Shown here in pieces: positions 6,974 through 13,904 of a DNA stretch of 13,976 bases. A program made the translations under genes and the position numbers. The first letter of the stretch is position 1; each line of letters opens with the position of its first letter. A model generated the notes under the pieces. The model was given only the letters and a program-made list of their open reading frames with translations, searched no databases and had not been told where the DNA came from. The DNA lies in assembly GCA_947624365.1 (NCBI GenBank), contig CANQJY010000023.1, forward strand, positions 1 to 13,976, read 5' to 3'. Origin of the DNA: an uncultured Clostridia bacterium. Its GTDB lineage: Bacteria > Bacillota > Clostridia > TANB77 > CAG-508.

Positions 6974-8095
6974 CTAAAATTTTTTTAATATTTTTACTAA
7001 TGCGTCAATTTCTTCTTTTGTATTAAATTTAGAAAAAGATATTCTTACTGTGCCTTCTGGATATGTATTCATTGTTTTATGAATAATTGGAGCACAATGT
7101 AAACCTGCTCTTACTAATATGTTATTTTTTTCCAATAATGGTGCTACTACAAAATTAGGATTTATATCTTCTACATTAAATGATATTACACTTGTTCTAT
7201 GTTTTAGACTCTTTCCATATATTTTTACTTTTGAAATATCTTCACAAGAATTAATAAAATAATTCACTAATTCATTTTCATATTTTCTAGCATTTTCTCT
7301 AAATTGTTTATTTACAACCTTTAAACTTTCTAATATTGATAATAAACCTATTGTATTAAATGTGCCCGCTTCTAATTTATCAGGTAAAATATCAGGTTGT
7401 TTTAAATTACTAGAAAATTTACCTGTTCCTCCAAAATATATAGGATATAGTTCTATATTTTTATTGAAGATAATATATCCTATACCAGGTGTTCCATATA
7501 AATGTTTGTGAATAGAACCAACAGCAATATCCACATTCATCTTTTTTAATGAAATATCTTCGCTTCCAGCTGATTGTGATATATCTAAAACAAATATTAC
7601 ATTTTTCTGTTTCAAATTACAAGTTATCCTCTTTATGTCAAAAATTTGACCATTAACGTTAGATGCATGATTCATTATAATTGCATTTGTATCTTTGTCT
7701 ACTTTATCTAATATTCTTTCAGGATGTTCATTATAATTACTATCCAGATAATCAACAATATCAAATTTAGCATTTAATTCTGTTAACGGTCTATAAACAC
7801 AATGATGTTCACAATTAGTTGTTATAATATGTGTTTTTTTCATTTTAAGCAAAGAAGCTATAACAACATTCATACCTATAGTTGCACTTGGAACTATTGC
7901 TACATCAAAATTAGGTGGGCAATCAAAGTATTTTAGTAGGCTCTCTCTTACAGAAGTTAGAATATCTATTTTTTTATTAGTTCTATTTGGAGAAACATAG
8001 CATTCTTCAAAATATTCATTTACAATTTTCTTTGTTTGATCTAATTTGGGCCAAGTCGTAGCAGCATTGTCAAAATAAATAATATTCTTTTTCAT
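6974..8095 (-). CDS. Class V aminotransferase-fold cysteine desulfurase (group II-like)
   Basis: A 373-residue PLP enzyme of the SufS/CsdA-type family, expected to take sulfur from cysteine as a persulfide. Visible features are DNAATTWPK at the start and NCEHHCV (94-100), whose His stacks on PLP. The PLP-binding VLDISQSAG strand (169-177) follows, and the Schiff-base Lys is K197 in SIHKHLYGTPG. The C-terminal VRAGLHCAP (328-336) carries the catalytic C334, and GTVRISFSKFNT supplies the substrate-binding Arg R351. The Lys motif differs from the common HKG form, as in the lineage that carries RAGLHCAP. It is first in a six-gene operon under a consensus promoter, with a GGAGTGG ribosome binding site. 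It is not next to sufB, iscU or thiI-type genes here, so the sulfur acceptor is probably something else in this operon. Confidence 0.88.
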   Translation of the reverse strand: MKKNIIYFDNAATTWPKLDQTKKIVNEYFEECYVSPNRTNKKIDILTSVRESLLKYFDCPPNFDVAIVPSATIGMNVVIASLLKMKKTHIITTNCEHHCVYRPLTELNAKFDIVDYLDSNYNEHPERILDKVDKDTNAIIMNHASNVNGQIFDIKRITCNLKQKNVIFVLDISQSAGSEDISLKKMNVDIAVGSIHKHLYGTPGIGYIIFNKNIELYPIYFGGTGKFSSNLKQPDILPDKLEAGTFNTIGLLSILESLKVVNKQFRENARKYENELVNYFINSCEDISKVKIYGKSLKHRTSVISFNVEDINPNFVVAPLLEKNNILVRAGLHCAPIIHKTMNTYPEGTVRISFSKFNTKEEIDALVKILKKF

Positions 8096-8122
8096 TCTAC
8101 CACTCCTTTTTTAGATAGACGT

Positions 8123-8151
8123 ATTATATCACTTTAAGAAAGTTACGTCAA
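8123..8151 (-). promoter_or_regulatory. Sigma-A promoter of the six-gene operon (8095-2999)
   Basis: On the minus strand TTGACG (8146-8151) and TATAAT (8123-8128) are spaced by 17 bases, ending 28 bases before the desulfurase start. An interrupted palindrome, GACGTA (8118-8123) and TACGTC (8144-8149), brackets the spacer and overlaps both boxes, which could be a regulator site. Confidence 0.82.
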
Positions 8152-8206
8152 TTATTGTAATTAAAAAATTTATTTATTCTTTGTATTTGAAAAAATTTTA
8201 CATAAA

Positions 8207-8235
8207 TTGACTTTTCGAGGAAAATTTGGTACAAT
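8207..8235 (+). promoter_or_regulatory. Sigma-A promoter of the metallo-hydrolase gene
   Basis: TTGACT (8207-8212) and TACAAT (8230-8235) are 17 bases apart, giving an untranslated leader of about 48 bases. The promoter is divergent from that at 8123-8151, with about 55 bases between the two -35 boxes. Confidence 0.8.
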
Positions 8236-8289
8236 ATGCATAATTAAATTTATATTTTTACTTCTATTTAATAAAAAGGAGGGTACTAT

Positions 8290-8961
8290 ATGAACAGCAC
8301 TTTAAAATTTCTAGGAAGAGATTCTGCTTTTAGTAAAAGTAATACATCCGCATACTATATTGATCGGAAACATTTAATTTTGATTGATTGTGGAACCAAT
8401 ATACTCCCAACTATTATTGATAAATTTAACTTTAATCTTTTCAATAATATATCTATTTTAATAACTCATCTTCATCCAGACCATGCTGGCGGTTTAGCAC
8501 ATCTTATAATGTATTTAGGATATATTTTTAATTTTAATAGCAATAACCTTCATATTGTGTCTAAATGCAAGAACTTAGAGTTAATGTTAAATATTATGGG
8601 AGTAGAGAAAAAATTGTATTCGATATGTTCAAGTAATTTTGCAATACCTATTTATACTGAACATGTACCGCAACTTGATTCTTATGGTTTTCTGTTACAT
8701 ATTAATAATAAAAAGATAATTTATACAGGGGATACGTCATCTTTGGATAGTTTTATTCCCTTCCTTCCTTGTGATGAAATGTATATTGATGTATCTAAAG
8801 GTTCTAGTTCTTTTCACCTATCTATTGATAATATTATTACTTTTGTAGAAACTACCATTTCATTAAATTACTGTAAAATATTTTTAATGCACATTGACGA
8901 TATTATATACATTTCAGAAGCAATTAAAGAAATTGCAAATATTAGTGTTGTAAATATTTAA
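8290..8961 (+). CDS. Metallo-beta-lactamase-fold hydrolase (RNase Z/ElaC-like)
   Basis: A 223-residue soluble protein with the MBL metal site: H60-x-H62-x-D64-H65 in THLHPDHAGG, a later His (H125 in TEHVP), D148 in IYTGDTS, and a C-terminal His (H201 in LMHIDD). This is a full set of ligands for two metals. Length and the TGDTS motif fit ribonuclease Z-like or small phosphodiesterase-like MBL proteins. It lacks the long inserts of tRNase Z, so an esterase, lactonase or cyclic-phosphodiesterase role is equally possible. A GGAGGG ribosome binding site precedes the start. It is a single-gene transcript opposed to both neighbours, with its own promoter and a bidirectional terminator whose arm includes the stop codon. 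Substrate unknown. Confidence 0.85.
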   Translation: MNSTLKFLGRDSAFSKSNTSAYYIDRKHLILIDCGTNILPTIIDKFNFNLFNNISILITHLHPDHAGGLAHLIMYLGYIFNFNSNNLHIVSKCKNLELMLNIMGVEKKLYSICSSNFAIPIYTEHVPQLDSYGFLLHINNKKIIYTGDTSSLDSFIPFLPCDEMYIDVSKGSSSFHLSIDNIITFVETTISLNYCKIFLMHIDDIIYISEAIKEIANISVVNI

Positions 8962-9015
8962 AATTATAAAATAACATACAGAATAATTTCCGTATGTTAT
9001 TTTATAATTTTAAAT
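8956..9015. terminator. Bidirectional terminator with 24-bp perfect stem
   Basis: Positions 8956-8979 and 8992-9015 are perfect reverse complements around a 12-base loop (AGAATAATTTCC). The outer stem ends in A/T runs in both directions. It lies between two converging genes: it includes the plus-strand stop (8959-8961) and directly abuts the minus-strand stop (9016-9018). This fits a shared Rho-independent terminator. Confidence 0.88.
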
Positions 9016-9648
9016 TTACTTTTCTATTTCATAGTTATTTGATTTATCTAAATAGTTATTTATTGCTTCGGCTGTTCTCTCTACTTTACCATTAAAATCA
9101 GTAGAATTGTCAATAACCTTCACCTTGTTATAATAATATTTTTTCCAAGTTTTTAAAGTTATATCATCTATTTCTATTGCTTCTTTATAATTATTTTCTT
9201 GTCGGGCAATGTTAAATGTTTTATTATATTCTTCTGGTTTATCTTTTGCTATACTAGTTAAATGAAATATCATATCATATCTATTATATAACTCTTCAAA
9301 AGAAATTTTTGTTTTTTGCATAATCTTTTTAAACATATTTTTAGGTGTATAGACCATACAATCTATTATTCCCCTATCTAAAAGCAAAACTGTTTTACCA
9401 GAAAGTTTCTTAGCCATGTTTTCATAAATTTTTTCCTTTTCTAATTGCCATTTTAAAACTGCTTCTTGGTATTGTTCTTTTCCCAATCTTTCCAATGTAT
9501 ATCCGTTATTTGCTAATTCCGTCGCTACTTCTGATATAATTATTACATTATAACCATTTTCTGATATTTTTTCTTTCAGATATTTCAATGATTCAGTTTT
9601 TCCGCCACATGGTCCACCTGTCAAAACTATTTTTCTTATCTCACTCAT
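9016..9648 (-). CDS. AAA_28/NadR-like P-loop ATPase or kinase
   Basis: A 210-residue P-loop protein. The Walker A motif is GGPCGGKT (11-18). VIIISEVATELANNGY (35-50) and the Walker-B-like LLLDRGIID (88-96) are characteristic of the AAA_28 (NadR/Ttd14-like) group, which includes nicotinamide-riboside-kinase domains and enzymes of unknown specificity. The C-terminal half is helical and has a Lys-rich lid-like stretch. It is the last gene of the operon that starts at 13370, 22 bases after the pyrF gene, and ends at a shared terminator. The ribosome binding site GAGG is rather far (about 11 bases) from the start. Phosphorylation of a nucleoside or another small molecule would fit its neighbours, but no substrate can be read from the sequence. 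Confidence 0.82.
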   Translation of the reverse strand: MSEIRKIVLTGGPCGGKTESLKYLKEKISENGYNVIIISEVATELANNGYTLERLGKEQYQEAVLKWQLEKEKIYENMAKKLSGKTVLLLDRGIIDCMVYTPKNMFKKIMQKTKISFEELYNRYDMIFHLTSIAKDKPEEYNKTFNIARQENNYKEAIEIDDITLKTWKKYYYNKVKVIDNSTDFNGKVERTAEAINNYLDKSNNYEIEK

Positions 9649-9670
9649 TTTAACATTTTCCTCACTAATG

Positions 9671-10633
9671 CTAATATTTCAAATTATTTTTTACATTTCT
9701 TAATTCTTGCACAATATCATCTCTCATTTTTATTGCTGATTCTCGCACATATTTTTTATATATCTCTTTTGAGCATGTTTCTAGGCTTTCATATTTCATA
9801 TATGCAAATATAATTGATCTTGACGCATTAACCAAAGCTCCTAATCCATCATCATTAAAGCAATTAACTATATCTTTAGCTGTTGCTCCTTGTGCGCCAT
9901 AACCTGGAACTAAGAAAATATTATTATTCATAATCTTTCTTAACTTTAAAGCTTCTTCTGGAAAAGTTGCTCCAACTACAGCTCCTATTGATGTATATTT
10001 TGTATCTCCAATTAATTCTGCTCCATATCTATTAATAAACTTTGCTACATTTTCATATATATGTTTACCATTCTCATCTACTTTATCTTGAATATCTGCA
10101 CTTGAAGGATTTGACGTTTTAACTAGCACAAATATTCCTTTATTATTTTCTTTACATTCTTCTATAAAAGGTTCTACACTATCTAAACCTAAATACGGTG
10201 AAACTGTTATAAAATCAACATCGAAAACTGGAATTTTATTACCATCTCCACAGTCAACTTTTCCTAAATGTCCCTTTGCATATGCTTTGGCAGTATTACC
10301 TATATCATTTCTTTTTGCATCTTCTATAACCAAAAGTCCCTTTTGTTTAGCATACTTTACTGTATTTATAAACGCACGTATTCCCTGTTCTCCATACATT
10401 TCATAGAATGCCATTTGGGGCTTAACTGCTGGAACAATATCACATATTGAATCTATAATATCTTTATTAAAGTTAAAGAAAATATCTGCAACAGCACCTA
10501 ATTTGTCTTTTGCATCTTTAAGATTTTCCTTATAATAATTTGGTATCTTTTCAATTACAGGATCTAACCCTACAACAACTGGGCATTTTAATTTAATGAT
10601 TTTTTCATTTAATTCATCTACTATTTTTTTCAT
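9671..10633 (-). CDS. pyrF: Orotidine 5'-phosphate decarboxylase, PyrF type 2
   Basis: A 320-residue enzyme converting OMP to UMP, the last step of UMP synthesis. It belongs to the longer PyrF subfamily common in clostridia and mycobacteria. Visible motifs are VVGLDP (20-25, D24), VPAVKPQMAFYE (67-78, K71) and the catalytic D105-x-K107-x-x-D110 in EDAKRNDIGNT. SPYLGLD (145-151) and LVKTSNPSS (170-178) follow, then the phosphate loops GYGAQGA (244-250) and ASRSI (270-274). N replaces the common G between Arg and Asp. I prefer the start at 10633: AGAGGT lies 9 bases before it, while the Met at 10657 has no ribosome binding site. It is not next to pyrE, pyrD or pyrK in this window, which is unusual. 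It sits between a nucleotidyltransferase and an AAA_28 protein. Confidence 0.92.
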   Translation of the reverse strand: MKKIVDELNEKIIKLKCPVVVGLDPVIEKIPNYYKENLKDAKDKLGAVADIFFNFNKDIIDSICDIVPAVKPQMAFYEMYGEQGIRAFINTVKYAKQKGLLVIEDAKRNDIGNTAKAYAKGHLGKVDCGDGNKIPVFDVDFITVSPYLGLDSVEPFIEECKENNKGIFVLVKTSNPSSADIQDKVDENGKHIYENVAKFINRYGAELIGDTKYTSIGAVVGATFPEEALKLRKIMNNNIFLVPGYGAQGATAKDIVNCFNDDGLGALVNASRSIIFAYMKYESLETCSKEIYKKYVRESAIKMRDDIVQELRNVKNNLKY

Positions 10634-10660
10634 AATATATTTACCTCTTTCTTTCATTTT

Positions 10661-11428
10661 TTAATGTACCAATTCATTATTCTCTAAAATATGTTTATCC
10701 TTTTCCGTATAGAGAATTTCATTTCTTTTTTGTTTTACAAGTTTTTTAATATTTTTTAATTCTTCATCTGATACTTCTTCACCCTTTCTCATCTTCTTTA
10801 AAACGTTGTATGTATCTACATTTATTTGTCCTTTTTTATAATACTCTTCAATTAGTTTAGTTTTATTAAATTCTATCTGTTCATAACTTAGCATCAAATT
10901 TAACCTAAAATATTCTAAAATTAAATTTATTGTTTCTTTCGGTGAAATTTCATCTATAAACCTCTCTCCAATATCTTTTTGCATTTTTTTATCTCTCATA
11001 ATAGCATCTGCCAAAAAATCGTCTTTTGTAGGAACTGGGATATTATCTATGTTAAACTTCCCTTTAACTAATTTAGCTTGTTTTTTTAATCTCATAGCTT
11101 CAATAGTTTGATTTTGTCCAAATTCATATGGTGGAAACACTTCTTTTTCTGGTTTAACATATGCATCGAATTCAATATTTGTTTGATGTTTTTTCTTTAT
11201 AATATTTATTATTTCATTTGAAAATTTTTTTACACTATTTAAATTAGTGTCATTTTTTGTTACAACAACCACATCAATATCACTGCTATTAGCTCGGAAG
11301 TCATCTTCAGCTAAAGAGCCAACACAAAATATTGTGATTTCTTCACATCCTTTACAATTTGACAATAATATAGCAAATTCATCTATAATTTTTAGCGCTT
11401 CATGTTTATTTAAAATCTCATTCATCAT
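10661..11428 (-). CDS. Nucleotidyltransferase-domain protein (NTP_transf_2-like)
   Basis: A 255-residue protein with a pol-beta-type nucleotidyltransferase core. GS at 37-38 is followed by the metal-binding pair D50-x-D52 in SSDIDVVVV, and a third acidic residue, D88, lies in NIEFDAYV. The C-terminal half (from about 130) is all helical and highly charged, similar in layout to aminoglycoside-type and other small-molecule nucleotidyltransferases. Such proteins transfer AMP or another nucleotide to a small molecule, protein or tRNA; the target is unknown. The ATG pair gives two possible starts 3 bases apart. An AGGAG site lies 3-4 bases before the first and 6-7 before the second, so the second (11425) may be the real one. 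It starts 6 bases after the radical SAM gene. Confidence 0.82.
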   Translation of the reverse strand: MMNEILNKHEALKIIDEFAILLSNCKGCEEITIFCVGSLAEDDFRANSSDIDVVVVTKNDTNLNSVKKFSNEIINIIKKKHQTNIEFDAYVKPEKEVFPPYEFGQNQTIEAMRLKKQAKLVKGKFNIDNIPVPTKDDFLADAIMRDKKMQKDIGERFIDEISPKETINLILEYFRLNLMLSYEQIEFNKTKLIEEYYKKGQINVDTYNVLKKMRKGEEVSDEELKNIKKLVKQKRNEILYTEKDKHILENNELVH

Positions 11429-11434
11429 TTTCTC

Positions 11435-12757
11435 CTAAATTTCTTTAATTTTAATATTACCATTATTATTATATAATATTTTCATAACATTTTCTAAATG
11501 TTTATTATTAAATTTACATTTAAGTTTATGGTGAAATATTCTATTAGCAACACACTTACCTCCAAAACATCTCATACTATTAGGACAATCATTACACTTT
11601 TCTGTTGCTGAATAATTATTTAACCATAAAGCCAATTTTGATTCATCTATATAAAACTCTCCATTTTCATATACTTTTCCGACTTTATTTTCATTTCTTC
11701 CAAGATATACTAAACATTTATAAATACTACCATCAGCACCCAAAACAAAGTTATTTCTTTTTGATGCTCTACATAAACCCGTTTTTAAATGTTCAAAATA
11801 TATATCATAGTTTAATTTATATTTAGATTCAATAAGTTTATCAAATAATTCTTCCTCACTATATAAAATAATATCCTGAACATTTTTTTCATTTGTTCCT
11901 TCAAGTAAATCCACTGTTTTAAATTTAAAAGTAAAACGATTATCCTTAGAAAAATTATTATATAAAAGTTCTAAATATCTATCTAAAAATTCTTGCGATT
12001 TTTTAGATATATTACTTCTCAATATTATCCTAAATCCATAATTCTTACTTAATTTGCTTATATTTATTAAATTCTTAAAGATGACGTCAAATGTTCCTTG
12101 CCCATTTGCTAAAACTCTTAAGGAATCATGCACTTCTTTAGGTCCATCTACTGTTATTTTAAATTGAGTGATTCCTAAATCATATAATTCTCTAAATGTA
12201 CTAGTATTTAATAAATAAGCATTCGTTAGTATTTCGCTTGAAAAAATCTTGTTATTCTTTTCGCAAATTTCTTTGATAGCCTTAGATATTTTTTTAATAA
12301 CATTAATACCTAATAGTGGCTCTCCTCCAAACCATCTTAAATGAACACCTGAATATTTGTCAATATTTTCTTTAATAAATCTTATAAAAGTGTCAATTAC
12401 TCCGTCAGATAATTGACCATGTTTGAATTTTTCATAGCAATATTTACATCTAAAATTACACTGTTCTGTTGTGAGTATCGTAAAAACTAATTTATTATCC
12501 ATAATTAAATCGTTTATATGTAATTTAATTGCTGCATTTTCATTTTCTTCACTATTTACTATGTACCTTTTTTCTTTTAATTTTTCAATTTCTATTTGGC
12601 TTAACTCTTGAAGTTTATCTATATCTCTATTAACAAAAATATCGTAAAATTTATTATTTTTTGTAATTTTACTAATTTCTCCACTATAAGAATTATATAT
12701 TAAAATGTTTTGATCTATTTCATATGTAGTATTAAACTTTGAAAACTTATATCTCAT
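11435..12757 (-). CDS. Radical SAM enzyme with SPASM domain
   Basis: A 440-residue S-adenosylmethionine radical enzyme. Residues 1-85 form an N-terminal region like those before many peptide-modifying radical SAM enzymes. The [4Fe-4S]-SAM motif is C100-x3-C104-x2-C107 (CNFRCKYC), and SAM-binding GGEP is at 144-147. The SPASM region supplies C329, C348 (in GSIYKC), C388, C391, C397, C402 and C414, enough for two auxiliary clusters. Such enzymes modify peptides, make protein crosslinks or mature sulfatases. No short Cys-rich or leader-type precursor gene is visible beside it, so the substrate may be a protein or small molecule. The AGGAG ribosome binding site lies in the last codons of the thymidylate-kinase-like gene, 4 bases upstream. 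Its oxygen-sensitive clusters fit an anaerobe. Confidence 0.9.
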   Translation of the reverse strand: MRYKFSKFNTTYEIDQNILIYNSYSGEISKITKNNKFYDIFVNRDIDKLQELSQIEIEKLKEKRYIVNSEENENAAIKLHINDLIMDNKLVFTILTTEQCNFRCKYCYEKFKHGQLSDGVIDTFIRFIKENIDKYSGVHLRWFGGEPLLGINVIKKISKAIKEICEKNNKIFSSEILTNAYLLNTSTFRELYDLGITQFKITVDGPKEVHDSLRVLANGQGTFDVIFKNLINISKLSKNYGFRIILRSNISKKSQEFLDRYLELLYNNFSKDNRFTFKFKTVDLLEGTNEKNVQDIILYSEEELFDKLIESKYKLNYDIYFEHLKTGLCRASKRNNFVLGADGSIYKCLVYLGRNENKVGKVYENGEFYIDESKLALWLNNYSATEKCNDCPNSMRCFGGKCVANRIFHHKLKCKFNNKHLENVMKILYNNNGNIKIKEI

Positions 12758-12761
12758 ATAT

Positions 12762-13370
12762 TTATTCTCCTATTATTTTTTTTACTATTTGAATCACTTC
12801 TTCACTGATTTGCTCTTTACTTTTGTTTCCATCTACAATAAAATAATTATCTTTTTTCCCCCATATCTGATTTTTAAACATTTGCGTTACTTTCATTAAA
12901 AACTCCATATCTTTTTCTTCTTTTTTAGCGCTTTGACCATCCCTTTCTATGATTCTTTGATATGCAATTTCAGCTGGAGTATCAATGTATATCGTAACAT
13001 CTGGTAAAGTAATATATCTATTTATTTCTTTTAACCATTCTATCTCTAGTCCTCTTGAACAAAAATATGTATATGCAGAATAAACATACCTATCAATAAT
13101 TACAACATATCCTTCCTTTTCCTTTGGTAGTATTTCATTATTATATTGCCTTAATCTATCTGTTGCAGAAAATAAAGCTAACTCTTTTATCAATTCATTA
13201 TTTGATACTCTACCTTCTAGAAAATTTCTTACACGTTTATCTTTTCTATACCAATCCGTTGGTTGTTTCGTAACATATACTTTTTTGCCTTGTATTTTTA
13301 ATTTATTTTGTAATAAATTTATTTGAGTAGTCTTACCAGAACCATCCACTCCACAAAACGCAATTAACAT
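12762..13370 (-). CDS. Thymidylate-kinase-like P-loop kinase
   Basis: A 202-residue nucleoside-monophosphate-kinase-fold protein. The P-loop is GVDGSGKTT (7-15), DRY is at 93-95 in IIDRYVYSAYTYF, and a basic-acidic lid-like segment (RDGQSAKKEEKD) lies near 143-154. These are dTMP-kinase features. Differences from typical Tmk are QP instead of EP in the substrate loop (TKQPTDW, 34-40) and a changed LFSATDR region (67-72). It could be an alternative thymidylate kinase or one for another nucleotide or nucleoside. It leads the five-gene operon, with an AAGGAGAAG ribosome binding site and a consensus promoter. Clostridial tmk is usually near holB, which is not seen here, so this may be a paralogue with a special role. 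Confidence 0.85.
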   Translation of the reverse strand: MLIAFCGVDGSGKTTQINLLQNKLKIQGKKVYVTKQPTDWYRKDKRVRNFLEGRVSNNELIKELALFSATDRLRQYNNEILPKEKEGYVVIIDRYVYSAYTYFCSRGLEIEWLKEINRYITLPDVTIYIDTPAEIAYQRIIERDGQSAKKEEKDMEFLMKVTQMFKNQIWGKKDNYFIVDGNKSKEQISEEVIQIVKKIIGE

Positions 13371-13417
13371 AACTTCTCCTTTTTGTTTCTATATTAATAT
13401 TTCATTAAATTTGTTTA

Positions 13418-13446
13418 ATTATATTATAAAATCTTTGTTATGTCAA
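13418..13446 (-). promoter_or_regulatory. Sigma-A promoter of the five-gene operon (13370-9016)
   Basis: On the minus strand a consensus TTGACA (13441-13446) and a TATAAT (13418-13423) are spaced by 17 bases. A second TATAAT (13423-13428) overlaps but has a 12-base spacer. The first gene starts 47 bases downstream of the -10 box. The -35 box is two bases from the plus-strand -35 box, so the two promoters are back to back. Confidence 0.85.
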
Positions 13447-13448
13447 TG

Positions 13449-13477
13449 TTGACTTTTTAAATCTTTTCAATTATAAT
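13449..13477 (+). promoter_or_regulatory. Sigma-A promoter of the 123-residue unknown gene
   Basis: TTGACT (13449-13454) and a consensus TATAAT (13472-13477) are 17 bases apart, with the gene start 37 bases beyond. Together with the opposite promoter, the -35 boxes form a palindrome, GTCAA-TG-TTGAC, at 13442-13453. Confidence 0.83.
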
Positions 13478-13513
13478 GTTGCTATACTAATAATTATTAA
13501 AGGAGGTTGCTTT

Positions 13514-13885
13514 ATGATTATTTATGACTTTGATGAAAAAATACCCTTATACTATCAACCTGGTTCTACACTTCCTTGTCCCATTTCTTGTGGTAATACT
13601 GCCATACGGATTGACTCATTAATTTTAACTTTTGAAGACAATATTAATACAGGTCTCATAAAAATTTGTCATGCTCTAACTATACCTAGAGAAACTTTCA
13701 TTTTTGCTTTTGAGCATAATTTTTCAGATGATTCCTTTTTAAAATTGTTTGACAAAATTGTTTTTGTTGGTAGTGATAGAGATGCAACTGCTGTACTTCA
13801 AGTATTGGGAAGCAACTACAACAGCGATTTATGGTTTGATACAGAAACTGGACTTATGCGTAGTTTCGTATATCGAATTAAATAG
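13514..13885 (+). CDS. Protein of unknown function with CPxxCG motif
   Basis: I do not recognise this 123-residue protein. It is preceded by a perfect AAAGGAGGT ribosome binding site and a consensus promoter, so it is probably real and well expressed. It has no clear signal peptide or membrane helix. C22 and C26, in PCPISCGN, form a CPxxC-type pair that could bind metal or be redox active; a third Cys is near residue 52. The rest alternates hydrophobic strands and acidic loops, including FVGSDRDATAV (about 84-94), and ends in a basic tail. It is divergent from the thymidylate-kinase/radical SAM operon and shares its promoter region, so it may belong to that system, possibly as a regulator, sensor or substrate. 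That is inference only. Confidence 0.75.
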   Translation: MIIYDFDEKIPLYYQPGSTLPCPISCGNTAIRIDSLILTFEDNINTGLIKICHALTIPRETFIFAFEHNFSDDSFLKLFDKIVFVGSDRDATAVLQVLGSNYNSDLWFDTETGLMRSFVYRIK

Positions 13886-13904
13886 CAAAAATTGAAAACA
13901 AAGA

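Noticed and set aside
9671..10657. Longer PyrF start at 10657
   Set aside because: There is no Shine-Dalgarno sequence before it. AGAGGT is well placed before the Met at 10633, and the family start matches the shorter form.
10268..11826. Plus-strand open frames at 10268-10450, 11247-11438 and 11605-11826
   Set aside because: They are antisense to PyrF, the nucleotidyltransferase and the SPASM gene, and have no family features.
9016..13370. Anti-phage defence system based on the nucleotidyltransferase and P-loop genes
   Set aside because: There is no effector, nuclease, membrane pore or toxin gene, and the partners are metabolic enzymes, so a defence reading is not supported.
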